From: DATJBF01 sp035516795
GTDB lineage: Bacteria; Verrucomicrobiota; Verrucomicrobiia; Palsa-1439
Reading direction: 5' to 3'
NCBI GenBank assembly: GCA_035516795.1
Contig: DATIZX010000076.1
Location: forward strand, 1 to 64,000
Length of the DNA stretch: 64,000 nt
In this document: piece after piece, positions 17,577-26,884 of the stretch
Layout: every line of letters starts with the position of its first letter
Position numbering within the stretch: position 1 is the stretch's first letter
Translations under genes and position numbers: made by a program
Notes under the pieces: generated by a model
What the model was told of the DNA's origin: nothing
Database searches by the model: none
The model's input: the letters and a program-made list of their open reading frames with translations, nothing else

Positions 17577-18772
17577 TGAACCATCGGTCGTGGATGAAGG
17601 GCGGCGCCGGAATAAGCCTGCGCGATTCCTTCTGCCGCTTTCTCAATGGTATAAGCGCCCACCTTCATTCGGCATTTCGCGCGTATTTCAGCCAAATTCA
17701 TAAGTGGCAGAAATCCGGCGATGGCCGTGGCGAGCCCACTCGCTGAACCGCTTGGGAACATTCCGCCGGTCACCCCCGGCTCGATCAGGTCCGGAGCGCA
17801 GCCCACCGCATCCGAAACGATACAGGGCAGACCGTGATGCAACGCATCGTTGACCACCAACCCCCAGGTTTCCGAATTCAGGCTCGGTAACACCAACAAA
17901 TCCGCAGCATGATAATATTGGCTCAGTTGCTTCTGGTTTTGGAATCCGACGAAGCGCGTGCCAATGGCCGGTGGCTGGAGGGCCAATGTCTGAAGCCGCG
18001 GCTGAAGATTGCCGCTACCAACAAAAAGCACCACCACGCGATCGCGCATTGGGGCGGCCAAGAGCTTGATTGACTGCAGAAGCAAGTCGGGTCCCTTACG
18101 TTTGCTCAGCTTGCCCGAGAAAAGGATTACTGCTTTGTCCGTCGGAATATTCAGTGCCGCTCGCGTCGCGCCACGCAACCGGTCGCGAGCCGATTCGTCA
18201 GTCTGAAATGGCGTCGCGTCGACGCAGTAGGGAGAGAAGACGAGTTTGCTCTCCGGACAGCCAAGCCGCTCAAAATGCTGCTTCGATCTTTGACCGATGT
18301 ACAGCAATCGTTGACAACGCGCGTAGAGCCACCGCAGCGCTTGGTCTCGCATCCAGACCTTGAGGCCGCCCGATCTTTGGTCACTATCATTTGTCTCCGC
18401 GCGGAACAAAATCGGATAGCCAGCGCGCCAGGCAGTCAAAAAAGCTCGGCGATGAAATCGTGGACTGTAGCCCACGATCAAAACCGCTTCGGGCGCAGCC
18501 TTCCGCAGAGCGTCTCGCAGTCCGCGCGTTGTCGCTTCGGTATCGCAGCGCGCCCCGCCTGCGGCACTGCGCGACAGGAAATGGGAAGTGTAGCCGGTAA
18601 GCAGGTCCGTATCCCAAGCGAACACCGCACCAAATTCGCCGTCGCGATAACCGGCCACACTGAAGTCCGAGCCGTAAATCGCCGTCACCGGAACGCCGAG
18701 ATTCTGCTGCAAGGCGCGGTAAACCGGTGCGTGATATTGGATCGGATGAGTTTCGATTACGGCGAGCGACAT
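17567..18772 (-). CDS. GT4-fold glycosyltransferase
   Basis: 401 residues from the ATG at 18772 (MSLAVIETHPIQYHAPVYRAL); the upstream open extension is not supported. The start IETHPIQYHAPVYR marks a subgroup of GT4 enzymes found in exopolysaccharide loci. LFRAETND lies near 115 and YIGQRSKQHFERLG near 155. The donor domain has VILFSGKLSKRKGPDLLLQ near 215 and LPSLNSETWGLVVNDALHHGLPCIVS near 290, with DAVGCAPDLIEPGVTG. The donor sugar is unknown. Confidence 0.86.
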   Translation of the reverse strand: MSLAVIETHPIQYHAPVYRALQQNLGVPVTAIYGSDFSVAGYRDGEFGAVFAWDTDLLTGYTSHFLSRSAAGGARCDTEATTRGLRDALRKAAPEAVLIVGYSPRFHRRAFLTAWRAGYPILFRAETNDSDQRSGGLKVWMRDQALRWLYARCQRLLYIGQRSKQHFERLGCPESKLVFSPYCVDATPFQTDESARDRLRGATRAALNIPTDKAVILFSGKLSKRKGPDLLLQSIKLLAAPMRDRVVVLFVGSGNLQPRLQTLALQPPAIGTRFVGFQNQKQLSQYYHAADLLVLPSLNSETWGLVVNDALHHGLPCIVSDAVGCAPDLIEPGVTGGMFPSGSASGLATAIAGFLPLMNLAEIRAKCRMKVGAYTIEKAAEGIAQAYSGAALHPRPMVQCA

Positions 18773-18780
18773 CGGACTGA

Positions 18781-19644
18781 TTACGCCAGCAATTCTGTAA
18801 GGACAGCCTTCTTTTCTTGAGGACACAGAAACAGCGTGCCCCAAATTCCTGCCGGATCGGGATGTACCGCTTGCGGGGCGCTGACCCATTTGTGGTTATT
18901 TAATCGGAAGGCAGCATAATCGCCTTGCATGACGAGATTGCTGATTGCGCGGTCCTCTTCCGGAGTGTGAGATTCAATCAGGAAATACGGTCGAGCCTGA
19001 ACGCAGCGCTCGCACTTTTGCAGGGCAAATACGCCGCCACCTTCAATGTCCATTTTGATGAAGGACGGCTGCAGATCTGATCGTGGCCCAAAGAAGAAGT
19101 CGTCCAACGTCGTGCTGTCTACGGCGATCTTGCGGGCCTGTCCACGTTCGCCAGCAGCCCAGGCTGCGTTCAGGGAAGAGACGTGGTGATGAAATCCAAG
19201 GAAGAACTCGACTGAGCCACATCTGTCGGAGCAAGCCAATGGTTCAAGATGGACGTTCGTGGCATTGTTCAACGCCATGGTATCCTCCAGATCCTCAAAA
19301 GTGTCTGGCGCTGCCTCGAAGGCATATACGTGCCCATTCGGCACGCACCAACGCGAAAGCCAAAGGGAAAACAAGCCGATGTTTGCCCCGACGTCGCAGG
19401 CGATCGAATCTTGACGGAGAAGTCCTCCCTCCACCAGGGTTCTGGTCAAAAACCGGAAGTTTTCGGGCTCCCATAATCCCAGCATCGCGTGATAATTGAT
19501 CCGTTCGTGATAACGCAGCTTGCAACCGCGCAAGAAACCAAACGGCACCGTGTAGATCTCTCCCTCCGCGTAACAGCGATGCAACAGGGCGCGGATCACC
19601 GCGGAGTTGATCTCGGCATTGCGAAGACGGTTCAGAAACTTCAT
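18781..19644 (-). CDS. FkbM-family SAM-dependent methyltransferase
   Basis: 287 residues. FkbM enzymes O-methylate sugars or polyketides. The motif I region IACDVGANIGLFSLWLSR (about 81-98) is the family signature, followed by VYAFEAAPDTFEDLEDTMALNN and, further on, FIKMDIEGGGVFAL, where the DIEG motif is the usual FkbM marker. The acceptor hydroxyl is unknown. It lies between two glycosyltransferase genes in the same operon, consistent with capping or decorating the glycan. Confidence 0.88.
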   Translation of the reverse strand: MKFLNRLRNAEINSAVIRALLHRCYAEGEIYTVPFGFLRGCKLRYHERINYHAMLGLWEPENFRFLTRTLVEGGLLRQDSIACDVGANIGLFSLWLSRWCVPNGHVYAFEAAPDTFEDLEDTMALNNATNVHLEPLACSDRCGSVEFFLGFHHHVSSLNAAWAAGERGQARKIAVDSTTLDDFFFGPRSDLQPSFIKMDIEGGGVFALQKCERCVQARPYFLIESHTPEEDRAISNLVMQGDYAAFRLNNHKWVSAPQAVHPDPAGIWGTLFLCPQEKKAVLTELLA

Positions 19645-19662
19645 AAACGGAATTGCCGCGGA

Positions 19663-20826
19663 TCAATTTGCAGTTTGGGGATTACCTAAAAGCGCCAAGA
19701 TGCGCGCGAATTGCGTCTCATAATTCCACTCGGCCAGGATGCGTTGACGCCCACGTTCCCCCATCGCCCGCATTTCCGAAGGATGTTTCTGGAGCCAATC
19801 CAAAGCCGCAGCGATCGCCTTGGCGTCGTCCGGGTCAACCGCCATGGCGTATCCGTTGTCGACATACAACGCCCGCCATTCGGGCAGGTCTGATACCAGC
19901 AAGGCCAACCCGCACGCCAGATAGTCGAACGGCTTGTTGGACGCCCCGGTCATGGATTGTTCGTTGAAATCGTCGCTGTGCCGAGGCATGAATGCCAGAC
20001 CGACATCTCCAGTGTGGCAGTGGTCAAGCGAATTGCTGCGCGGGACTGCGCCGATAAATTCCACCCGATTCACCACACCCAATTCTTCGGCCAACTTTCG
20101 CAATCGCCCGGTGTAACCTTGGTGCCCGGGGGTCTCGTACCCGATAATCCGCAACCGAACTCGCTGCGCGAGAGACAACGCCTCAATCACGCTGGCGGGG
20201 AGTCGTGCGGGAACCAGCGAGCCGTGATAGACAATCCACAGATCTTTTCGCTCGTAGTGCGGATGCGGCTCTTGAACCTCGGTTTTCCGCGGGCAGTTCC
20301 AGACGCACTTCACTTGCGCCCCATCGCCGATATCCTGGCGAAAACGCTCCGCGCGCTTTTCATTGGGCAGAATGCAAAAGGCCGCGCGCCGTGCGAGTTG
20401 ACGGCGTGTCCACAAGATGATGCGCATGAAACAGGACCTCTCGTCCGGCCGGCCGTTCACAGGAGAGGGAGAATCGTGTTCGTGATAAATCACCCGAATT
20501 CCCGGCATGTAGCTCAACAATAATCCCGGCGGACAAGCAAACTTATCAGACGCATAAATCCAGCTTGATCGCCAAAATAGACTGTGGAGCATGGCCCAGA
20601 AGACATATCGGGTGTAGTGAAGTTTTTGACGCCAGCCGGGACGACAAAGCGGAAGTTGTCGAATCGCTATATTCGAGTGCCGGGGAAACTGCAATGAACC
20701 GATGTTTTCCATCTCGACCCCGAGAAACAGCACGCGCCACCCCGCATCTGCGAGAATTCGAGAGCTATGTTCGAGCGGCGGATACGCCGCCGGGTTGGTG
20801 TATTGGATGTAGGAGATGCGATGCAT
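19663..20826 (-). CDS. GT4-fold glycosyltransferase
   Basis: 387 residues. Starts MHRISYIQYTNPAAYPPLEH with the acceptor domain. A middle FCILPNEKRAERFRQD region (near 165) precedes the donor half with IVYHGSLVPARLPASVIEAL, RIIGYETPGHQGYTGRLRKLAEELG and FEYLACGLALLVSDLPEWRAL-like spacing (near 315). The donor-site Glu is less clear than in its neighbours; GASNKPFDYLACGLALLVS carries the equivalent loop. It abuts the next upstream gene (20827) with no gap. Confidence 0.8.
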   Translation of the reverse strand: MHRISYIQYTNPAAYPPLEHSSRILADAGWRVLFLGVEMENIGSLQFPRHSNIAIRQLPLCRPGWRQKLHYTRYVFWAMLHSLFWRSSWIYASDKFACPPGLLLSYMPGIRVIYHEHDSPSPVNGRPDERSCFMRIILWTRRQLARRAAFCILPNEKRAERFRQDIGDGAQVKCVWNCPRKTEVQEPHPHYERKDLWIVYHGSLVPARLPASVIEALSLAQRVRLRIIGYETPGHQGYTGRLRKLAEELGVVNRVEFIGAVPRSNSLDHCHTGDVGLAFMPRHSDDFNEQSMTGASNKPFDYLACGLALLVSDLPEWRALYVDNGYAMAVDPDDAKAIAAALDWLQKHPSEMRAMGERGRQRILAEWNYETQFARILALLGNPQTAN

Positions 20827-22206
20827 TCAACCGGTGTGGGTCGAGAACGCGGAGAGGGCTGATTTTGTGGATGACGCGTTCGATTTGAGCAGCGAAGCGT
20901 AAAGATCGAGCATCTCGCGGGCAATTTGTGCGCTGGTTCGAGGCGGACGTACTCCTGCCTTTAGCTTGGCCAGCAGAGTGCGGTCGGCTGCCAGCGCCTG
21001 CAACACGTCTACCCAAGACCGCGGAGCATCCGGCTCGATCAGCAGCCCGTTAACTTGGTGCTGAACAATTTCTGCAATGCCGCCGATATTCCAGCCAATG
21101 ACCGGTGTACCGGCGGCAAAGGCCTCCAGCGCTACCAACGGACCCGTTTCCAACCATTGCGACGGGACAGCCAGAACGTCGTAGTCGCGCAATCGAATCA
21201 CAACTTGACCCGTTGGAAGCGGTTCGCAGAAATTAATGCGTGGGTCCTCGTTGGCGAGCAACCGAACTCTTTGTGAATACTGTTTGTTCGCGGCGCTTTG
21301 CACCACCCCGTAAATATCGAGCTGGGCGTTCATGCTGGGTGCGGCACGCCAGGCTTGAATGAGGACATGGACACCTTTCGTTGGATCCAGCCGGCCAAAG
21401 AAAGCAACGCGCAACGGACCGCGAGGATCGCGCAAAGGAGCGGCAGGCTTCGTCCGAGCGCCTTCTGCGAGACGAATCCCGTGGCGACAGAGCGTTATTT
21501 TCTCCGCGGGAATATCATTCAGCAGCAGAAGGTCGCGCACCCAACGGCAAACCGCGACGATTCGATCGGCCTCTGCGGAGAGAGAGCGAAACGTAGCCTG
21601 ACGCAGCGCAACCAGCTCACTCATGCGCAAGGCTGTCCATATCCCTCCATGAAGTCCCGCATTTCCGAGGCTACGACCCACTGCAGGAGGAAGCGCACCC
21701 GCGAGCCATGCCGCCGGTTGATTCAGACCCAAGCCGTGCAAGGTGCACCCGGCGCACTCTCGCACGCTCATTTTTCCATCACAGAATTCCTTTCCCCACC
21801 GCAGCAATGTGCCCCGCTGACAGCTTACCGTAGGCGTATGATAGGTGAACACCACCGGCAGCCGGCGCTTTTTCGCCGCGCGTAGAAGACGGATCGATGC
21901 CCCTTGGGTAAACGCATGCAAATGCAGCAGATCCGCCTTTTCGTCGTCCAGAATCTCCTCAAATTCAGCAGCGGCATGGGGGTCGCCTTCGCCGTAGAGT
22001 TGGCGAAGATCAACGCTGCCGCCGCAGACGGCGAACCGCCGGACGCGCAGTCCATTCAGAGAGTGGCTCCCGGAAACCGTGGCCGGTGCGGCCACCACCG
22101 TCTCGACGCCCATTTCGAGAAGGTCGCGGGCCAAACCGTCCACATAAACTTCGGTGCCGCCCATGGAGTCCGGCGCGAAACAGAAAGGAACATGGATAAT
22201 TTTCAC
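20827..22206 (-). CDS. GT4-fold glycosyltransferase
   Basis: 459 residues. The start MKIIHVPFCFAPDSMGGTEVYVDGLA has the GG(T/V)E loop of the acceptor domain. A cysteine-containing insert is notable: CQRGTLLRWGKEFCDGKMSVRECAGCTLHGLG (read in parts, near 130-160) has Cys-x-x-Cys spacing, as seen in a subset of GT4 enzymes with an RCxxC-like insertion. The donor half has VAFFGRLDPTKGVHVLIQAW near 285 and VPSQWLETGPLVALEAFAAGTPVIG near 375. Its first codon overlaps the stop of the PIG-L gene. Confidence 0.87.
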   Translation of the reverse strand: MKIIHVPFCFAPDSMGGTEVYVDGLARDLLEMGVETVVAAPATVSGSHSLNGLRVRRFAVCGGSVDLRQLYGEGDPHAAAEFEEILDDEKADLLHLHAFTQGASIRLLRAAKKRRLPVVFTYHTPTVSCQRGTLLRWGKEFCDGKMSVRECAGCTLHGLGLNQPAAWLAGALPPAVGRSLGNAGLHGGIWTALRMSELVALRQATFRSLSAEADRIVAVCRWVRDLLLLNDIPAEKITLCRHGIRLAEGARTKPAAPLRDPRGPLRVAFFGRLDPTKGVHVLIQAWRAAPSMNAQLDIYGVVQSAANKQYSQRVRLLANEDPRINFCEPLPTGQVVIRLRDYDVLAVPSQWLETGPLVALEAFAAGTPVIGWNIGGIAEIVQHQVNGLLIEPDAPRSWVDVLQALAADRTLLAKLKAGVRPPRTSAQIAREMLDLYASLLKSNASSTKSALSAFSTHTG

Positions 22207-23159
22207 AGGCTTTTCGAGAGGGAGAGAACCTCGGCCGGCGTTAAGCCCAGAAGGGAAGCGCCGCTGTTGCGAATTCGACCGCGGACCCCGTACAAGTCGG
22301 ACACCATCTCGCAGTATTCGGCATTGGGCAAGACCAGGAACGCTTCGGCTGCACCCGAGCGGCGACTTGACAGCGCCGCGTGATAGGCGCGGACGCGAGC
22401 GAGGCCGGAGGCATAGCTCGCATAATCAACCGTGCGCAATTGACTTTGATAGTTTTCGATCAGTGCGAGCTTCGCGGACAGGAACTGGGTAATGTCAAAA
22501 ATCGCATTCGGTTCCAACAGAGACCAGACCTCATATCCAAGCACCATCGCATCGAGATCGGCGCAGGCCCAAGCGTAGAGAAGATTGGTCCACCGGTGGT
22601 CGGCTTGATCATCCAGAAACCAGGGCAACAGCACCGTATCCGGCCGAATTTCTGCCACGGCCGATTGCAGGAGTTCCACTGCTGACGGGAAAAAAGGAAG
22701 ATCGCCGTCCGGGAAGTCAAGATGGCGAACCGACGCGGCCTGCAACGCCTCCGCAGTCTTGCGAAACTCGGCTTTGCGAGTTTCGACCAATTTGGCTCGG
22801 GCCTCGGCAGCGGCAGTTTCGAAGTGTTCCACCCCACGCTCCCCATTGCAGAGACAGACCAAATGGATGCTGGCCAGACCGCGATGCGCCAGTAACAACC
22901 CGCCTGCGCCGATGCTCTCGTCGTCCGGATGCGGAGAGAGCACCAAGATGCGTTGGCCGATTGGAGCCTTGAGTTGACGGGGTTCCCAAGCTCGCGCCAG
23001 CAATTTGCGGCGCACCAGATACTCCTCTTTGGAGCCAGTCATTAGTTGCGGCTTTACGTAACCGAGGAAACGTGAGTAGGAGAAAAATCCACTCAACCAA
23101 CGGCGCGGATGAACCCCCTTTTGATGCAGCAAGTGCTTGATCGACGATGGAAAACTCAT
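22203..23159 (-). CDS. PIG-L family N-acetyl-sugar deacetylase
   Basis: 318 residues from the ATG at 23159, which follows the upstream stop by two bases. A zinc-dependent LmbE/PIG-L deacetylase. The metal motif is VLSPHPDDESIGAGGLLL (near 70-87), and the second half of the site is DDQADHRWTNLLYAW near 185. An N-terminal ~60-residue extension precedes the catalytic core and contains a short hydrophobic segment (WLSGFFSYSRFLGY). It would remove an acetyl group from an N-acetylated sugar, possibly on the lipid-linked intermediate. A second, shorter PIG-L gene is at 35982-36638. Confidence 0.88.
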   Translation of the reverse strand: MSFPSSIKHLLHQKGVHPRRWLSGFFSYSRFLGYVKPQLMTGSKEEYLVRRKLLARAWEPRQLKAPIGQRILVLSPHPDDESIGAGGLLLAHRGLASIHLVCLCNGERGVEHFETAAAEARAKLVETRKAEFRKTAEALQAASVRHLDFPDGDLPFFPSAVELLQSAVAEIRPDTVLLPWFLDDQADHRWTNLLYAWACADLDAMVLGYEVWSLLEPNAIFDITQFLSAKLALIENYQSQLRTVDYASYASGLARVRAYHAALSSRRSGAAEAFLVLPNAEYCEMVSDLYGVRGRIRNSGASLLGLTPAEVLSLSKSL

Positions 23160-23161
23160 AA

Positions 23162-24160
23162 TTATGAGTGTTTTCGTGAGCAAGAATGACGCCCGCTGGA
23201 GGAAGCTTTCAGGAGTGCCTTGCTCTTGCGGTAGGTGAGCGCCAACCCTTCCGCGCGGCGATAGCCGACGATTCTGGCGGCCAGCGCCAGTCGCTTCGGG
23301 TGAGATGGAGCATATCCCCCCGGACTGAGCCGGTTCAGCGCCCCGTAAGCCGCCTCGAACGTATCGGGATTATTCTCGTAGGTGGCGCGAGCCACCTGCT
23401 CGAAAACGCGGATGAGCGCGGCCCGGCGTTTCTCCGTCAAACCGCCGTGACCGTGGAACCATTCCTCAACCTCACAGGCGTTGCGGAAGCAGTCCGCAAC
23501 AAACGCAGCAGGATCCCTCCGTGAGAGAGACGACTGTGAATGCACCCGATAATACGCCACAATACCCCGGCAGTAAGTGAATTCAGCATTGTGTAGGGCG
23601 CAGTCGAGCGCAAACCGAGCGTCCTGAATGATCGGCAGATTCTCATTCCAGCCTCCCACGCGCTCCACGATGCTCCGGCGAAATAGGTAGGCCGCCGGCG
23701 GGCACCAGAAATCGACGAGCAACGCAATTTCCGGCTCTTCTTCCATCCGCCGCTGCATGACATCGCCGGGCTTGAACCCGCTGTTCTCGTGGACAATTAA
23801 CCCCTGCCAATCACCGTAGGCCACATCCGCTCCGGTGTTTTCGAGCGCCTGCACCTGGCGCATGAGTTTGTCTCGCACCAGCAAGTCGTCAGCATCGAGA
23901 TACTGGATGAACTCGCCCCGGGCCTCGCGGGTTCCGGCGTTGCGAGCCTGGCTTGCGCCTTTGCTTTCCGCTCGCAGCAAACGAGCGGTGGGAAATTTCG
24001 TGCTGACGATCTCCGCGCTGGCATCCGTCGAATTATCGTCAACGACAATGACTTCGATAAGGTGCCGCGGATACGTTTGCCCCTCGACGCTGGCGAGGGT
24101 TTCCTCAATCCAGCGCTCGGCATTGAACATCGGAATGATGACACTGACGAGATGATTCAT
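23162..24160 (-). CDS. Family 2 glycosyltransferase
   Basis: 332 residues from the ATG at 24160 (ATGA overlap with the upstream gene). The start MNHLVSVIIPMFNAERWIEETLASV is classic GT2. VDDNSTDASAEIV follows near 40, and YLDADDLLVRDKLMRQ near 95 supplies the DxD metal site. ARFALDCALHN near 180 is in the place of the usual acceptor ED region. The C-terminal ~90 residues are helical. Coupled tightly to another GT2 gene immediately upstream. Confidence 0.88.
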   Translation of the reverse strand: MNHLVSVIIPMFNAERWIEETLASVEGQTYPRHLIEVIVVDDNSTDASAEIVSTKFPTARLLRAESKGASQARNAGTREARGEFIQYLDADDLLVRDKLMRQVQALENTGADVAYGDWQGLIVHENSGFKPGDVMQRRMEEEPEIALLVDFWCPPAAYLFRRSIVERVGGWNENLPIIQDARFALDCALHNAEFTYCRGIVAYYRVHSQSSLSRRDPAAFVADCFRNACEVEEWFHGHGGLTEKRRAALIRVFEQVARATYENNPDTFEAAYGALNRLSPGGYAPSHPKRLALAARIVGYRRAEGLALTYRKSKALLKASSSGRHSCSRKHS

Positions 24161-25182
24161 GCGTTGGCTTCCCGTTGGTGGTGGCGCCGTCCATTCGGGA
24201 ACAGCAAGCACCTGATTGCACCGAGCGTGAAGCGCGTCATGCGAACCTGCGGATCTCGGCAAGCGGCAAGAGCGATTCGCGCGGCACGCGTCAGACGAGG
24301 GCGGCGCGTATCCTCCGTGAACTGTGGGAGAAGCTTCCACCAGTCCAACGTGCGCAGTCGCCAGTCACTGGCGCGGCGTGTGGGAGCTGTCGGCCCGGCG
24401 GTGCGCAGCTTGACAATCACCCGGTAGAAATCGTCGATCATATGCTGGTGGGCACTGACGGTCTTGGACCGCGAATGCAGGCGGAAATGCGCCAAGACGT
24501 CGGGAAGATAGTTCAGCCGCGGAAACAGGCTGAGATAGCGTAGCGTCAGATCCCAGTCGAACGCGTATTGGAAGGATTCGTCGATGCCGCCGCAGGCGAT
24601 CACTTTGTCACGCCTGAGCCAAAGGCCGGGTTGGTGATAGACACTCGACTGATTTCCGCGGATCAATTTTCCTGCTTCGAGTTCTTTCGATACGAGCGGC
24701 TCCCAATAGCCATGATCGTCGAAGTTGATCACCGTACCAGCAACTCCGTCAGCGTCGCCAAAGCTTCGAGCGATCCTGCCCAGCGCGTCCGGTAGGAGGT
24801 AGTCATCAGAATTAATCCAATTGAAGATTGCGCCTGTGCAGCGCGCCAAGCCTTTGTTAATGGCATGTGCTTGTCCCTCGTCGCGCTCGCTTACCCAATA
24901 GGTCAACCAAGGTTCGTATTTCTTGATGATCCCGATGCTGCCATCCGTGGAACCGCCGTCGATTATGATGTATTCCAGTTGAGGATAGCCCTGCAGCAAG
25001 ATCGAACGAATCGTTTCTTCCAGGAAGGCGCCTTGGTTAAACGAGGGCGTCACAATGGAAATGGTTGGCCACGCGGCCGTCTCTTGCGCAGTAGTCGCCA
25101 AGACAGGGCTTTCTTCCGTCCATGGCCAGCCGCTGCATCCTGACGGGGGCGGCGGCAATTCAGTTAGACGCGGTGTTACCAT
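24157..25182 (-). CDS. Family 2 glycosyltransferase
   Basis: 341 residues from the ATG at 25182. An N-terminal ~35-residue Pro-rich lead precedes the GT2 core ISIVTPSFNQGAFLEETIRSIL. IIIDGGSTDGSIGIIKKY follows, then WINSDDYLLPDALG (about 110) in the DxD position. This GSTDGS/NSDD pattern is common in GT2 enzymes of capsule loci. FDWDLTLRYL near 205 is the acceptor-side motif. It overlaps the deacetylase gene upstream by seven bases. Confidence 0.87.
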   Translation of the reverse strand: MVTPRLTELPPPPSGCSGWPWTEESPVLATTAQETAAWPTISIVTPSFNQGAFLEETIRSILLQGYPQLEYIIIDGGSTDGSIGIIKKYEPWLTYWVSERDEGQAHAINKGLARCTGAIFNWINSDDYLLPDALGRIARSFGDADGVAGTVINFDDHGYWEPLVSKELEAGKLIRGNQSSVYHQPGLWLRRDKVIACGGIDESFQYAFDWDLTLRYLSLFPRLNYLPDVLAHFRLHSRSKTVSAHQHMIDDFYRVIVKLRTAGPTAPTRRASDWRLRTLDWWKLLPQFTEDTRRPRLTRAARIALAACRDPQVRMTRFTLGAIRCLLFPNGRRHHQREANA

Positions 25183-25913
25183 TGGGTGAGCGGCGGGTAG
25201 TACCAGTCTTGCTTCACGGGCCGCGCACACTGAAACATTTCTGGAAGGGTCACAAACCGGTAGCCTTTGCCGGCTGATGCGAGAAAGATTTCCAGCGCCG
25301 TCAGCATCGAGTCTCGTTCGGGACGCGGCAAGGGATTCTCTTCCGGACTGGGCGGCTGAAACAGTGAATCATGCAACAGCACTACGCTGCCCGGTCGCAC
25401 ACCTTTCGCCAGGCCATCCGCCATCCGCTCTGGTTCGCTGTCCCACCAGTCGCCGACTTCCAAACTCCAGGCGATGACTTCAAAGCCTGCCAGCAGGGAA
25501 TCCAAGCGCGAAGACCTGTTCTGGCTGCCCCACGGGGGTCGAAACAATCGCAGCCCGTAAGGCGCCAACGCACGGTGACAGTCCCGCAGTTGGGCGCGTC
25601 GTTCGACGGAGGGAATCTCGATAAACGACGGGTGACTCCAAGAATGATTGGCAATCGCGTGGCCGGCTTGTGCAACCTGAGCCACGAGCTGATGATGCTT
25701 CTGCGCGGCTTGCCCCACCATGAAGAAAGTCGCGCGTGCTTCGAATTTCTCCAAGATCTCGAGCACGCGGGGCGTGTACACGGGATGCGGCCCGTCGTCA
25801 AACGTCAAGGCTGCGATCGATTCGTCCGTCTCGAAGTACATGACGGTGCCAATCACATGACGGGCAACGCGCCCGACACGATTGCGCACCGCTGCTCTAA
25901 TTCTGCTGGTCAT
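25176..25913 (-). CDS. Polysaccharide deacetylase (NodB homology domain)
   Basis: 245 residues from the ATG at 25913, the first start after the upstream gene body. A carbohydrate esterase family 4 enzyme. Motif 1 ALTFDDGPHPVYTP (near 34-47), motif 2 HSWSHPSF (zinc His pair, near 92), motif 3 RPPWGS (near 127), motif 4 WSLEVGDWWDSEP (near 150) and motif 5 VVLLHDS (near 180) are all present, so it should be catalytically active. No signal peptide is evident, so it may act on the cytoplasmic side or be exported otherwise. Confidence 0.9.
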   Translation of the reverse strand: MTSRIRAAVRNRVGRVARHVIGTVMYFETDESIAALTFDDGPHPVYTPRVLEILEKFEARATFFMVGQAAQKHHQLVAQVAQAGHAIANHSWSHPSFIEIPSVERRAQLRDCHRALAPYGLRLFRPPWGSQNRSSRLDSLLAGFEVIAWSLEVGDWWDSEPERMADGLAKGVRPGSVVLLHDSLFQPPSPEENPLPRPERDSMLTALEIFLASAGKGYRFVTLPEMFQCARPVKQDWYYPPLTQW

Positions 25914-26862
25914 AACGTTGCTGGCTGGAATGCGCGACCGGTGATCCGAGCAACCGTCCGAGGACGCGATCAAGCTTGTTTCGTCGTTTGGGCGGTGGAT
26001 TCAAGGACGTCTGCTCGAGGAAAAAACGATCCGCAGCGCCATCCGGAATCATGTGGGGCGGATGCCGCAGAGGGAACTCCATGGGTGCGGTGGCGACATT
26101 GGCCCACTTATCTTTCGCATGTCTTGTGTGCGTGGCATCCTTGCTGAACCCAATATTCGTCAGCAATTCGACATTGGGTACGGCGGCGAGACCGCTCTGT
26201 GTCCAAAAGCTAAACGTCCACTGATAATCCCAATAATCGGCCGACTTCCCATCGCGATGAGCTTGATCGAAGATTTTCATCCAGTGATCGACGTGCCGAC
26301 GCTCCGCTAGAATGTCCAGAAGCCAGGGTGTAGAACGCAGATTCTCCCACTTGGTGATTTCGGGGTCGAAGTGCCGCCAGGCACGCCGCCATGTGGCCCA
26401 ACCACCCGCACAGATATTATGGCGCGAGAAATAGTAACTATACGAGCCGCGTCGCTGACCAAGCTGGAAATTATTCCCTGCGACATGCATCACCCGTTCG
26501 TCCTCCGCATATCGTTCCAGCAATTCATCGCAGAACCGGAAGAATGTCAGGTGCGGTACGCAGTCGTCTTCGAGAATAATTGCGCGATCGACGTTCTCGA
26601 ATACCCAGTCGATACCGGTGGCCGGGCGCTGTCCGCAACCGAGATTGATGTCCGAGAAATTTCGCCGTACCTCGCATTCCCAATCCACGTCCTCAACAAT
26701 TTTCCGCGCCGCCGCACACCGTTCGATATCGCCGGGCACGTTCGCGCGCGGACCGTCGGCGATCAAAAAAAGCTCTCGCGGCTGAGCCGCTCTGATTTCG
26801 GCGAACACGCGCCCCGTGGTATCGGGACGGTTGAAAAGCACAAACGCGATGGGAGCTTTCAT
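25897..26862 (-). CDS. HlpA-like GT-A glycosyltransferase
   Basis: 321 residues from ATG 26862; an ATG at 26877 is five codons upstream. The fold is GT2-like, with PIAFVLFNRPDTTGRVFAEI at the start, LFLIADGPRANVPGD near 33 and DRAIILEDDCVPHLTFFRFC near 92, where EDDC is the metal site. GGWATWRRAWRHFDPEI near 150 and DYWDYQWTFSFW near 205 are diagnostic for this group, often annotated as hemolytic protein HlpA-like. A clear paralogue with the same motifs is at 30625-31605, on the other side of the second ABC exporter. Confidence 0.8.
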   Translation of the reverse strand: MKAPIAFVLFNRPDTTGRVFAEIRAAQPRELFLIADGPRANVPGDIERCAAARKIVEDVDWECEVRRNFSDINLGCGQRPATGIDWVFENVDRAIILEDDCVPHLTFFRFCDELLERYAEDERVMHVAGNNFQLGQRRGSYSYYFSRHNICAGGWATWRRAWRHFDPEITKWENLRSTPWLLDILAERRHVDHWMKIFDQAHRDGKSADYWDYQWTFSFWTQSGLAAVPNVELLTNIGFSKDATHTRHAKDKWANVATAPMEFPLRHPPHMIPDGAADRFFLEQTSLNPPPKRRNKLDRVLGRLLGSPVAHSSQQRYDQQN

Positions 26863-26884
26863 GTCGAGATGGGGCAATGCGTTC